Source of the DNA: Noviherbaspirillum aerium
Lineage (GTDB): Bacteria > Pseudomonadota > Gammaproteobacteria > Burkholderiales > Burkholderiaceae_D
Length of the DNA stretch: 64,000 nt
Reading direction: 5' to 3'
NCBI RefSeq assembly: GCF_008929045.1
Contig: NZ_VFAH01000015.1
Location: 1-64,000 of the forward strand
The notes beneath the pieces were generated by a model. The model did no database searches. It was not told where the DNA came from and saw nothing but the letters and a program-made list of their open reading frames with translations. Below, one piece after another: positions 9,002 through 17,260 of this stretch (position 1 is its first letter; the number at the start of each line of letters is the position of its first letter). The position numbers and the translations under genes were made by a program.

Positions 9002-9479
9002 GGCAAGCCCCTTGTCAGTGTTAAGGCATCGGTTCGCAGGGACACCACGCATAATAGGACGGTATCTCGACAAGCGGCTGCCAATGTCCTGCAATGTTGC
9101 CCGTAAGCGATGAATAAAGGACGAAACACGTTATCAGACTACACTAAAGCCAATGTTTCAACAGCGCTACCCGGTCAAGCAGAACGGGAATAGGAAGGCA
9201 ATCCTGATTTAGGTTCAGCCCGTAATATTTTTGGTATCTACGCTGATGATGGAATTTCCTGTGACATTAAACTGGGTGCGCTGCTCACCTATGTGTTCGA
9301 ACTGTTCGTTGCTTTCGTGGGGCAATGCTCCCCTGGCTTTCGCAAGCCGCGCATTAGTCTTAGGAGTAATCCGATTTGTGCTGCAATCTCGCCACCGCCA
9401 TGCGGCTTGTCGGATGTCCTTGTGCCGTAAGAGCCTGGCGTAAATGCCTCAGCGAGCTGCGCTTGGCTTTAGCGCGGCG
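9002..9479. other. Intergenic, no gene seen
   Basis: Promoter region of the flavoprotein followed by about 350 bp with no convincing open frame. The right part abuts the truncated end of the ISAzo13-like remnant and may include degenerate insertion-sequence DNA. Confidence 0.35.
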
Positions 9480-9939
9480 CTACATGGGACCCCCAGCCGT
9501 TTCAGACTCAAGCGGTTCAAGCAGTGCCTCCTCAAGACCAGGATCGTGGTCTTCAGCGGAGGGCCGGCCACCGCCTGCCGCATGCAGGTGAGCAGCGGGT
9601 AAATGAGGCAGATCAGACTTAAGTTCGGTGCATCCATGCGGAATCGTTGGTGGACTCATGCCCGTAATCCATGGCAGTAACTCCTTACCACCATGTCCAA
9701 TATGTAATGCCTTAACAGCAGCGAACCAGCGCCGCTCTGGCTCGGTTACCCGGCTCACGAGGACATTGATGTGATGAATAATAGGCTCGGTCAGAATGCT
9801 GTCTCCCAAACGGACAGATCGAACAGGCCCATTGATGGATGGATGATATTGCCATGGCAGCAGCCTCCTCATCAATGACTGATGCGATGAAACTGATCCT
9901 CCTGCGATTCTCATCAATCATCTTGTTGTTGTATAGCAA
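9480..9939 (-). pseudogene. ISAzo13-type transposase remnant
   Basis: The minus strand carries the N-terminal part of an ISAzo13-like transposase: PERRWFAAVKALHIGHGGKE, then ITGMSPPTIPHG (degenerate helix-turn-helix), and GGGRPSAEDHDPGLEEALLE, the proline/glycine hinge that follows the DNA-binding region in this family. The first 25 or so residues (from the ATG at 9939) are in a different frame from the rest. The homology stops abruptly near 9480 at the residues matching ETAGDPM, so the catalytic domain is missing. Family assignment is from memory of the conserved hinge. Confidence 0.55.
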
Positions 9940-10104
9940 GCCCTAATGGAAACGATTTTTCGTAAAAGTAAAACCAACAAGCATCCGTAATTTTACGGAT
10001 AACGGCGCGTAGCCGTCCGCATATCCAGCAGCGCGTTCATTCGCTACAGTTTCGCTCAACGACGAAACGTCTACGTTGCTCATTCAATGAGAAGGAAAAT
10101 CGAC
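9940..10104. other. Intergenic region upstream of the haem-binding pseudogene
   Basis: AT-richer stretch between the transposase remnant and the broken GlcG-like gene. It contains an imperfect ccgtaattttacgg palindrome at 9986-9999. No gene seen. Confidence 0.3.
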
Positions 10105-10594
10105 CTGAAAAACTGCTTTCCGCTGTTGCGCTTGCTTCGGTCTTCGTTGCTGCTGCACCATAGGCACAAGCCGTCCGTACTGAACAGAAGTGGTCGCTAG
10201 ATCTTGCTAACCAGATTGCGGCAGCTGGCGTTGCGTCCTGCCAGGGAAAAGGCTATCCGGTCGCCGTAACAGTGGTGGATCGCGCCGGTTCGGTCAGGGC
10301 AGTGCAGCGTGCCAACAACGCCGGCCCGCATACGCTCGCAGCTGGCCGGGCAAAAGCCTATACCTCGACATCAGCCAAAATGCGACGCTGGCAATGATAG
10401 AAAATGCGCAGAAGGACCCACCTGCGGCCAATCTGGTTGAAATCCTAGGCTATTGCTGCTTTGCGACGGCGTGCCCGGTCAATGTTGGAAATGACGTGAT
10501 TGGCGCAGTCGGCATTGACGGTGCTCCGGGCGGTCTGCTTGTCGAGCAATGCGCCATCGCCGAGCTCGACAAGCAGAAGGATTTGTTAAGGTAA
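10105..10594 (+). pseudogene. GlcG/HbpS-type haem-binding protein, inactivated
   Basis: Conceptual translation gives a signal peptide (KLLSAVALASVFVAAAP), then LDLANQIAAAGVASCQGKGY, VAVTVVDRAGSV, and after a frame change NVGNDVIGAVGIDGAPGG and the C-terminal EQCAIAELDK. This is the order of motifs in the DUF336/GlcG/HbpS family of periplasmic proteins. Three lesions are visible: loss of the start codon (a base appears deleted in the run tgaaaaactg), a TAG in the signal peptide near 10162, and a frameshift near 10380. The last intact stretch runs to a normal stop at 10594, only 18 bases before the ankyrin gene, so the two were probably one operon. Confidence 0.75.
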
Positions 10595-10612
10595 TTGAAA
10601 GGAGCGACGGCA

Positions 10613-11317
10613 ATGAAGAAACGAATTTTTTCATCTTTATTTGCAGCTGGTATGGCTGCGCTTGTGGCCCTGCCGATTGCCGCGCAAGTTGCGCCGTCGG
10701 CATGGCAAGCGGCAGCCTATACTGGTTTGCTCGCAGCGGCGCATGGCGGCGACGTCGCCCAGCTGAAAGCTCTACTGCTGAAAAAGACCGATCTGGAAAT
10801 TCGCGACGCACAACAGCGTACGCCGCTGCACGTCGCCACCTACGCGCGCCACCATAACGCAATCCGCTTACTGGCAGAAGCAGGTGCCGATCTCAACGCC
10901 ATGGAACACCAGCGTTATGATCCAGTAACGATCGCCGCAGTAGCAGATGACAACGGCACCCTCGCATTACTCCTGAAACTGGGTGCCAGTGCGAAAAATG
11001 TCACCAGTCCTTATGATGGCACGGCGCTGATTGCAGCGGCGCATCTCGGCCATGTCGGCGTGGTGAAGCAGCTCATCGCTTCTGGTGCGCCGCTCAACCA
11101 TGTGAACAACCTGCATTGGACAGCGTTGATGGAAGCGGTTGTTCTCGGGGACGGCGGCCGCAATCATACTGAAGTCGTTCGCCTCTTGTTGGATGCCGGG
11201 GCGGATCGGACGCTGACCGACAATGCGGGCAACACGCCGCTCGCTCTGGCGCAGGCACGAGGATACCAAGAGATGGCGCAACTGCTGACGTGTGGTATGC
11301 CGGTTTGTCCCCCATGA
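10613..11317 (+). CDS. Secreted ankyrin-repeat protein
   Basis: A 234-residue protein with a typical signal peptide (MKKRIFSSLFAAGMAALVALPIAAQ) followed by about five ankyrin repeats, for example QRTPLHVATYARHHNAIRLL, GTALIAAAHLGHVGVVKQLI, and NTPLALAQARGYQEMAQLL. It is probably a periplasmic protein-protein interaction module. The ATG at 10613 is preceded by GGAG and begins the signal peptide, so I prefer it to the in-frame start 18 bases earlier. It was likely co-transcribed with the now-broken haem-binding gene. Periplasmic ankyrin proteins have been linked to catalase or haem protection in other proteobacteria, but no such link can be shown here. Confidence 0.8.
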   Translation: MKKRIFSSLFAAGMAALVALPIAAQVAPSAWQAAAYTGLLAAAHGGDVAQLKALLLKKTDLEIRDAQQRTPLHVATYARHHNAIRLLAEAGADLNAMEHQRYDPVTIAAVADDNGTLALLLKLGASAKNVTSPYDGTALIAAAHLGHVGVVKQLIASGAPLNHVNNLHWTALMEAVVLGDGGRNHTEVVRLLLDAGADRTLTDNAGNTPLALAQARGYQEMAQLLTCGMPVCPP

Positions 11318-11743
11318 TGAGCGCCTTGAAGGCATGTAAAAAGGCTAGGGTGCTCGCTCCACGCCTGATGGAGGAGATTTAAGAAGACTTATAGGCCCCG
11401 GCACCTAGCTCACTCCATATTGTGTGCAGCATGTCTCTGTAGCTGGTGGATAATGGCCTAGCACCAATGTGCTACAAACAGCCATCTTTCTGTCTTCGGA
11501 TTTAGTTGTCTATTTATCACTCACTTTGTTGTCACCTTACATATGTCGTCCGCTTACGACAATTCGATGATGCACATTTTCATTGCAGGCTTCGCATTTT
11601 ACATAAGGTAAATTCCAACAATAATCCATATGTTGCATGAGAGAATACTCAGGCAGCTGGTTCGTGGACGTATGGGAATAAAGTGTGTGGCCATGCATCA
11701 CCGCGCCTGTGGCGGACCCGGCCAAAAGGCGCGGTACCGGTTA
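11318..11743. other. Intergenic region, AT-rich
   Basis: No supported gene. The base composition is visibly more AT-rich than the neighbouring genes, and the short frames have no ribosome-binding sites. It separates two convergent genes. Confidence 0.4.
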
Positions 11744-12466
11744 TTACCTGGATTGCCCTGATTGCTCCGCGCGCTTCACTGCGTCACGCATTGACTCCGG
11801 CATCGAGTTCATGGCGGCGTCGAACAACGAAGCCACGGCCTCATGTATGTCGGGCCGCGCGTGCCGCTCCGCGACCTCACGTTCCACCTGTCGTCTGATA
11901 TCGGCAAACAGGCTTGCGCCAAAAGAAGGAAATCGGCTTGGCAATGACGCGAGAAAGTCGCGCGCCGCCTCGGTGCGCATGGTCCGATGGGCTTCACGTC
12001 GCGATTGGAATATGGCTGCGTCCTGCTCATTGAGGATGGTGAAGTGACCTTGCTTGTCGCGCTCAATTTCAGCCGCCGCCATTTCCGCGCATCTCGATGC
12101 AATCCGCAAGGCCAGCCTGGACTTGAACGCGGCACCCGCGTCGGCACTTGCTCGTAGCAACGAGAGATCATCACCGCCCGAGTCCGTCTCCAGTCCTTCA
12201 CGCAGGCGCGCGGCGCGTTCGCTCGCATCCTGTTCCAGTCCCGCAGTCAGTACATCAGCCGCGCATTCGGCACCGTACGCCTGCAAGGCAGCTACGGCAG
12301 CCCTTTTCTCTGGCGGGACCGATTCATCTCTTGCCTTGCGCAATCCCGCAACGGCGGCTTCCGGTGCGGATGCGCCGGAAACGACAGCCGTCAAGGCAGA
12401 CGCAAGCGCATCCGCCACGGCAGCCTGGTCGATTGATTGTAGAGCAGGCTCGAGATTGTTGTTCAT
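11744..12466 (-). CDS. Hypothetical protein, Ala-rich helical
   Basis: A 240-residue soluble protein without signal peptide or membrane segments. It is rich in Ala, Glu and Arg and predicted helical almost throughout. Codon use and GC-rich third positions match the chromosomal genes, which supports a real gene. The C-terminal half (FPSFGASLFADIRRQVEREV, then SMPESMRDAVKRAE) is the most distinctive part. I do not recognise a family. It appears monocistronic. Confidence 0.6.
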   Translation of the reverse strand: MNNNLEPALQSIDQAAVADALASALTAVVSGASAPEAAVAGLRKARDESVPPEKRAAVAALQAYGAECAADVLTAGLEQDASERAARLREGLETDSGGDDLSLLRASADAGAAFKSRLALRIASRCAEMAAAEIERDKQGHFTILNEQDAAIFQSRREAHRTMRTEAARDFLASLPSRFPSFGASLFADIRRQVEREVAERHARPDIHEAVASLFDAAMNSMPESMRDAVKRAEQSGQSR

Positions 12467-13108
12467 GATGTTCCATAAGATGGGTCTGTGCGTCCAACCA
12501 GTGCCTTATTGACTAGGTTCCGATCGATTGGTTCTGGAGGTGGGCTTTGCTCACTTTCATTTTGCGAACCAGAAAGTTTGCTGCTGCCACCAGAGATGTA
12601 TGGCAGGACAAAAGCGCTCTCGTAGCGCCAGTTGGGCATTTGCTAAGGACAAATGTGGCGAAATCATGCTGGGACAAGGGAAAAGCACGGTAAGGCCGAG
12701 GCCTTCGCGCATTCGAGACCCCGTAGCAGCGTGGTTCTCGTCCAGTATTCAAGCAGCAAGTTGTCAACTTGCACTATCAGTAACTATCAGTATGCTGAGT
12801 TTGCCGTCGCCTCTGCGGCAGGCCCAGGATTTACCAAAGCCCGGTTGATGTGTGCGCCCTGCCCTTGCCAGAACGCTTCGCCATGATGGCTTTGGACCGC
12901 GTTCCGGACGCATCCGCTTTAGGCTTTGCCCAATGAACAGGCCGGCTTTGCCGTCGCGTCTGTCTTCAGGTCTATGGGCTGTTGCCTTGTTGAGCTTCGA
13001 CGTCAAGCATGATATCGAACCAAGTTGAATGATCCTGGCGGCTAGAGCTCGCACATGCATCCCTGCGTCACAAAACCGCCGGTATTGAACCTGGTAAGGA
13101 TGAAACCG
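12467..13108. other. Intergenic region, 640 bp, no recognised gene
   Basis: Several overlapping short frames on both strands, none with a ribosome-binding site or recognisable motif. A ttgccgtcgc-type decamer occurs twice (about 12801 and 12949). It may hold degraded coding sequence. Confidence 0.35.
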
Positions 13109-13465
13109 CTATTCCCCTTTTGCTGCTTTTATCAAACATTTGGAGAGCTTATCGAAATGGAGCATTGCTGCCTGAGTCAGCTCAATTTGTTTGCGGCGTG
13201 TATCTTCGGTATCTGACAACATGATCCAGCCTTTCTCCCGCATTGACTTGAGGCGGTTATGCACGGTAGCCGGAGAGCCGAACTCTTCTAATGCCATCAT
13301 GTCCCTTACTGAAAGGCGTTCCTCGGCAGGATCAATGCGCGCAATGAATGCCAATATCCGCTCTTCCAGCGGATCAAGCGGCGGCAGCGAAGGTAACCCA
13401 CGAATAGCTTCAGCCAACTTCAGAAAACGAAGATAAATATCGGCGGGACGGGTACTTTTTTTCAT
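13109..13465 (-). CDS. Winged-helix DNA-binding protein (MarR-like)
   Basis: A 118-residue single-domain regulator. The recognisable core is an N-terminal helix, DPLEERILAFIARIDP, then LSVRDMMALEEFGSPATVHNRLKSMREKGWI (helix-turn-helix and recognition helix) and the wing SDTEDTRRKQIELTQAA, the typical DxxDxRxxxxxLT motif of MarR-type proteins. It is divergent from the membrane protein at 13563 across a 97-bp gap, so it may control that gene. Target and ligand are unknown. Confidence 0.75.
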   Translation of the reverse strand: MKKSTRPADIYLRFLKLAEAIRGLPSLPPLDPLEERILAFIARIDPAEERLSVRDMMALEEFGSPATVHNRLKSMREKGWIMLSDTEDTRRKQIELTQAAMLHFDKLSKCLIKAAKGE

Positions 13466-13562
13466 CGCTTGCAGTAAAAGATGTTAATGTGGCACCATAG
13501 AAATCATGCGGCGGGATGTGGCCTCACCGGGTTTCTAGTTTACGACAAATTATCAAGTATCC

Positions 13563-14123
13563 ATGTCCGCGCTTCGGCTTAACATCTCACTGATTGCAAT
13601 TTCTGCGATTCTTTTCCTGGCAGTGTTCGTTGCCAACGAAACCTTGTTCAACAGTGCGCAGTTTGAGGCCGTCCGTGGCATGAACTGGATTTATCTTCCC
13701 GCCGGCATGCGCTTGCTCTGTACGCTTGCTTTCGGAGGAGCAGGTGCCATTGGCGTGCTGATTGCATCGTGGATCACCTGCGTCTTTTATTTTTTCCCGG
13801 ATGATCCGCTCAGATCTTTTGCCGGAGGAATCGCTTCCGCGGCAGCGCCTTATCTAGTGTATAAGCTCGCGCAGCATTTTTTTGCCCTCAAGCCCTCGCT
13901 CATCAACCTGAGTCCAAAGCGACTGTTACTGCTTGCAGTGGCATACTCGCTTGCCAATCCCCTGCTGCATCATCTTTGGCTGCTTCTCCGCGGCGACGCG
14001 GTACACGCAGGGGGATTTGCCGTGATGGTGATCGGCGATCTGCTAGGCACGCTCGTCATCCTGTATTCCATCAAGTTGCTGCTATCGCTTCTTCCCGAAG
14101 CGAAGACCGGAAAACCGGGTTAG
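13563..14123 (+). CDS. Integral membrane protein, MASE1-like
   Basis: A 186-residue protein with about five or six hydrophobic helices. The sequence around GMNWIYLPAGMRLLCTLAFGGAGAIG resembles the start of MASE1-type sensory membrane domains, but no output domain follows, so it is a stand-alone membrane module. It is divergent from the winged-helix regulator. The last 53 bases overlap the convergent gene on the other strand. The ligand and role are unknown. Confidence 0.65.
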   Translation: MSALRLNISLIAISAILFLAVFVANETLFNSAQFEAVRGMNWIYLPAGMRLLCTLAFGGAGAIGVLIASWITCVFYFFPDDPLRSFAGGIASAAAPYLVYKLAQHFFALKPSLINLSPKRLLLLAVAYSLANPLLHHLWLLLRGDAVHAGGFAVMVIGDLLGTLVILYSIKLLLSLLPEAKTGKPG

Positions 14124-14364
14124 GACAGTAAAAGTCGCCAATGTTCAGTTTCACCGGCCGCGGTGCGTTATTGTGAAACCGATCGATTGCGACTGCATTG
14201 ATCAATTTCTGATGCCTTCGGTAGGCACGGCTCAGGTCACGCTTGTCCGTACTGCTGGCTTGAAAATGAACCAGTAATGCCTCGGTAGAGACAAAGGCAA
14301 CATATTCCTCGGCTTTGATCTCGAATGAAAACCACAATCCTTTCAATGCGCCGCTTTTGCTCAT
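14071..14364 (-). CDS. Small hypothetical protein, DUF1488-like
   Basis: A 97-residue protein starting at ATG 14362-14364 behind AGAGG, with a weaker option of longer starts at 14472 or 14484. The core WFSFEIKAEEYVAFVSTEALLVHF followed by an RAYRRHQKLINAVAIDRF helix resembles the pattern of small DUF1488-type proteins (beta strands, then a helix with repeated charged residues). The C-terminal 18 codons overlap the convergent membrane-protein gene. The function is unknown. Confidence 0.5.
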   Translation of the reverse strand: MSKSGALKGLWFSFEIKAEEYVAFVSTEALLVHFQASSTDKRDLSRAYRRHQKLINAVAIDRFHNNAPRPVKLNIGDFYCPNPVFRSSLREEAIAAT

Positions 14365-14485
14365 TACTGCCTCTTTGAAGACGTTTACCAACTGTCGCTC
14401 CTGAACGGAAACCGGGTGGCCACTATGTTGCAGAAACGTATTCCAACCAGCAGGAAGGACGAATACGCTCATATGAAGCACCATC

Positions 14486-14512
14486 ACACCGCTATACATT
14501 TTATAGCGGTGT
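14486..14512. repeat. Perfect 11-bp inverted repeat
   Basis: ACACCGCTATA and TATAGCGGTGT are exact reverse complements with a 5-base centre (14497-14501). It lies upstream of the minus-strand small gene, or just upstream of its longer possible starts, so it could be a repressor operator. It has no T-run, so a terminator role is unlikely. Confidence 0.5.
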
Positions 14513-14817
14513 TCGAGAGTGTATCGATTCTCGGAACTCGAAACAATTCCCACGTTTATGGGATGAAACCCAACACTTTCCGTGAGGGTTATCAATAAGG
14601 ACTTGCGCGGGCTATTGTGCCGTGGTGGAACCCGCATGGCGCCTTGACACAGGCGGAAAGCATTCAAAACCCAGGCACCAATGACCTTGCGGTGCCAACA
14701 CACAACAGAAACATCCGACTATTCAACTATCCGTGGATTTGCTTTGACATTTCCGCCAGTCAACGCGAAAGTGAAGGCTTGTCGTTATCCACCCTCAACG
14801 CAATACAGCAGGCAAGA

Positions 14818-14946
14818 ATGAACCGCATCAGCACTTCCAGGCGACCCATCTTCGGACTTAAAGATCACGCCGTCAAAAGACGGAGCACCTGGTTCCTGAC
14901 AGGTAGCGCTTTGCTTGTGTACGTTCTGTTTTTGTCGACGTTCTAA
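14818..14946 (+). CDS. Possible single-pass membrane microprotein
   Basis: A 42-codon frame with a basic N-terminus (MNRISTSRRPIFGLKDHAVK) followed by a hydrophobic helix (FLTGSALLVYVLFLSTF) at the extreme C-terminus. The ribosome-binding site is weak (AGGCAAG). The composition could be by chance; there are no homologues I recognise. Confidence 0.25.
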   Translation: MNRISTSRRPIFGLKDHAVKRRSTWFLTGSALLVYVLFLSTF

Positions 14947-15089
14947 TGGCAGACGTTGGCAGATTCGTCATTTCCCAAGCCGGGTTCGACGTTATCGCCA
15001 GCAACAGGGTCAAGGGACCGCTGTCTGCGAGTCACTCTCCTCAATGATGAGTTCACAGGTTTTCGCAGGTTTTCGTTAGGGAGAAAGTA

Positions 15090-15254
15090 ATGCATGAGCA
15101 GCATATGCAGTTACTGAAACAAATTACCATGGCTTTTTACTTGCCGAGCAACCTGCGCGGTCTCGCATGGAATCTGCAAAAGAAATTCGATCAAACGAGG
15201 TATGATTGGCTGATCCGGGAAGTGACGAGCTTCGAGGTGGGACAGTCCAGTTGA
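15090..15254 (+). CDS. Small hypothetical protein, 54 residues
   Basis: ATG at 15090 follows GGGAGAAAG by 3 bases, a good ribosome-binding site. The product begins MHEQHMQLLKQITMAF and is amphipathic, with several aromatic residues (FYLPSNLRGLAWNL). No family is recognised. It is followed after 69 bp by the zinc-ribbon-like gene on the same strand. Confidence 0.5.
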   Translation: MHEQHMQLLKQITMAFYLPSNLRGLAWNLQKKFDQTRYDWLIREVTSFEVGQSS

Positions 15255-15323
15255 GTGGACAATACTTTCCCGGCAAAGTGTATTGCATTGCGATTGTGTG
15301 AAAGATTTGAAATCTGACGCTTG

Positions 15324-15530
15324 ATGATGCGAGTCGTGACACCTCTTCCCTGTCCTTCATGCAAAGAGTTGGCAGGCGTTCCTCTAGTCTGGGGTGATCC
15401 TGATGCGGAGATGCGAAAGTCCGCGTTACAGGAGGACATCGTCCTGGCAGGATGCGCCATCGAACCGATAGGCGGCGCCGTGCCCGATCATGCTTGTTTG
15501 CGCTGCTGCCACCGGTGGATCGCAAATTAG
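15324..15530 (+). CDS. Small zinc-ribbon-like protein
   Basis: A 68-residue protein (ATG at 15324 or 15327) with CPSCKEL near the N-terminus, an acidic middle segment (GDPDAEMRKSALQEDIVLAGC), and a C-terminal HACLRCCHRW. This CxxC ... GGC/AGC ... CxxC-W spacing is that of small bacterial zinc-ribbon proteins in which a short acidic helix joins two zinc knuckles. The Cys residues are well conserved in position, so the gene is likely real although its ribosome-binding site is weak. The role is unknown; it may bind a nucleic acid or a partner protein. Confidence 0.6.
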   Translation: MMRVVTPLPCPSCKELAGVPLVWGDPDAEMRKSALQEDIVLAGCAIEPIGGAVPDHACLRCCHRWIAN

Positions 15531-15728
15531 ACCAGAGATACCTGTGGATCGGTAGACGAATGGCGGGCCGGGATAATCACATGAAAACAGGCGCCGCACC
15601 CGCGTTCGTCAATTGTGGCCCCGGGAATTTGGTTTTGTCGGATCAGGATGACAAACACTTCATTGGGCGGAATTGCCCAACACGTTTTCTAATGAACTTC
15701 AATTTACGATCCTTCTCCAGAAGTTCAT

Positions 15729-15754
15729 CCGCCGCAATGACGGCTTTGCGGCGG
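15729..15754. terminator. Candidate hairpin between convergent genes
   Basis: CCGCCGCAA and TTGCGGCGG are perfect reverse complements around an 8-base loop. It lies about 60 bp beyond the end of the glpQ gene (minus) and 200 bp beyond the zinc-ribbon gene (plus). The T-run is weak on both sides, so it is only a candidate terminator. Confidence 0.35.
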
Positions 15755-15813
15755 TCTGGGAACGTCCCTTGAGAAGCCAACTGGCCAAGGGACCAGACGG
15801 CCAATTCCTGGTT

Positions 15814-16932
15814 TTATTTTCCTCTTCCCTTCGGGAAAGCGTCTAGCGCCGCTCTGCCAATGGCTGGATCATCGGTGAAGAAGCCGTCAATGCCGCTCTT
15901 GAGAAAAGCTTCCAGCTCCGCTGCCAGATTGCCGCGCTGCGACGGCGAGGCCGGATCGCCCAGGCGAAGCTCAACGGGCAGGAACGGATTTTCAGGGCGG
16001 AAGGTATAGGGGTGAACGAGCAGCCTGGCGGCATGGGCGTTCTTTACAAGGTCTGTCGGCGTGCCCAGCCTGTTGCTGGCATCGCGTGGAATGACCATGT
16101 TTTTCTCGGGTCCGATGCCGTCCGCATATGTCGCCACTTCATGCAGCCCCGACACACTAGCAATATCGGCATAAGTCCGGTTGTCGCCGGCTAGGCGGAA
16201 GTCTTCCGGTTTTCCCCTGGCGGACAGAAGCTGCACGATGGGCAGGTCCGTCATCTGGCGAATCTCCTTCAGGTTAGCCACTTCGAAGGATTGAATAAAG
16301 ACGGCGGCTTTCTTGCCGCGGTAACCATTGGCGTGCAGGCTGTCGACAAGGCGTCGTTCCATCGGCAAGCCGATGGATTGAAAATAGCTGGGATGCTTTG
16401 TTTCAGCATAGATGCCGATGGTGCGGCCTTTTTCCTTCGACTTGCGTTGCGCCAGATCGATGACCTCCTGCAGTGTCGGAATTTCGTACAGGCCGTCATA
16501 GGCGGTGTTCCCCGGACGGTTTGCGGGAATGCGTTCCTTCGCGCGCAGGGTTTTCAGCTCCGCCAGCGTAAAGTCTTCAGTAAACCATCCCGTAATAGGG
16601 ATGTTGTCGATTGTCTTGGTGGTCTTGCGAATCGCAAACTCGGGCTTGACGGAGACATCGGTCGTACCGGAAATCTCGTTTTCATGACGCGCCACCAGGA
16701 CGCCATCCTTCGTGCTGACGAGATCAGGCTCGATCAGGTCGGCACCGTCATCGATTGCCTTCTCATAGGCAGCCAGCGTATGCTCCGGGCGCAATGCGCT
16801 CGCACCGCGATGGCCGACGACCAGCTTATCGGGAAGATGCGCCTGCTTTACGCCGATATCGGCGCTCTGGGCTGACAAAGGGATCAAGGTAAGTACACCC
16901 GTGATCAATGCCGCATTCCATGCATGTTTCAT
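15814..16932 (-). CDS. glpQ: Glycerophosphodiester phosphodiesterase, periplasmic
   Basis: A 372-residue GlpQ-type enzyme that hydrolyses glycerophosphodiesters from phospholipids to sn-glycerol-3-phosphate and an alcohol. The signal peptide is MKHAWNAALITGVLTLIPLSAQS. Catalytic and metal residues are visible: HRGASALRPEHT (His41, Glu50), DLIEPDLVSTKDGVLVARHE (Glu68, Asp70, His83), and the C-terminal FFTDDP. The length agrees with the family. It lies next to phoX on the same strand, and a Pho-box-like site is found upstream, so the pair probably scavenges organic phosphate under phosphate limitation. Confidence 0.92.
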   Translation of the reverse strand: MKHAWNAALITGVLTLIPLSAQSADIGVKQAHLPDKLVVGHRGASALRPEHTLAAYEKAIDDGADLIEPDLVSTKDGVLVARHENEISGTTDVSVKPEFAIRKTTKTIDNIPITGWFTEDFTLAELKTLRAKERIPANRPGNTAYDGLYEIPTLQEVIDLAQRKSKEKGRTIGIYAETKHPSYFQSIGLPMERRLVDSLHANGYRGKKAAVFIQSFEVANLKEIRQMTDLPIVQLLSARGKPEDFRLAGDNRTYADIASVSGLHEVATYADGIGPEKNMVIPRDASNRLGTPTDLVKNAHAARLLVHPYTFRPENPFLPVELRLGDPASPSQRGNLAAELEAFLKSGIDGFFTDDPAIGRAALDAFPKGRGK

Positions 16933-16980
16933 GTCGTCTTCCTGGCGTTAATGATAACGAGCAGATTATTCGTGCGACAG

Positions 16981-16998
16981 ATGACAGGAGCATTTCAT
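16981..16998 (-). promoter_or_regulatory. Weak Pho-box candidate upstream of glpQ
   Basis: On the minus strand a perfect CTGTCAT half-site is preceded 11 bases earlier by ATGAAAT (4 of 7 positions). It starts 49 bp upstream of the glpQ start, a distance similar to that of the better box in front of phoX. Confidence 0.35.
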
Positions 16999-17179
16999 GC
17001 AGATCAATGCTTGAGATAACGCATACGAGCGGGATTGAATCTGCTTGTTGATCGACCGGTATGGCAGGAGCGGGATTCGGAATAATTGTGTTGCCAGCGC
17101 AGCGTAGCAGTGAGCGTTCCGAAGCCTGTGGCGTCGGTTCAGGCAGATCAGGTTGTGATGTTGAATTGGTATGAATCGA

Positions 17180-17226
17180 GTTGAGTCGGATCGGGCTCGC
17201 CTCTGCCCGATTTAACCCAACTCAAC
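17180..17226. terminator. Candidate compound hairpin downstream of phoX
   Basis: GTTGAG/CTCAAC arms enclose a perfect ATCGGGC/GCCCGAT stem with an 8-base loop (17190-17211). The site is 35 bp beyond the phoX stop on the minus strand, without a clear T-run. It may end phoX transcription or separate phoX from glpQ. Confidence 0.4.
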
Positions 17227-17260
17227 CGATTTAACTGCTAACAGCTATGCATCCCGAATA

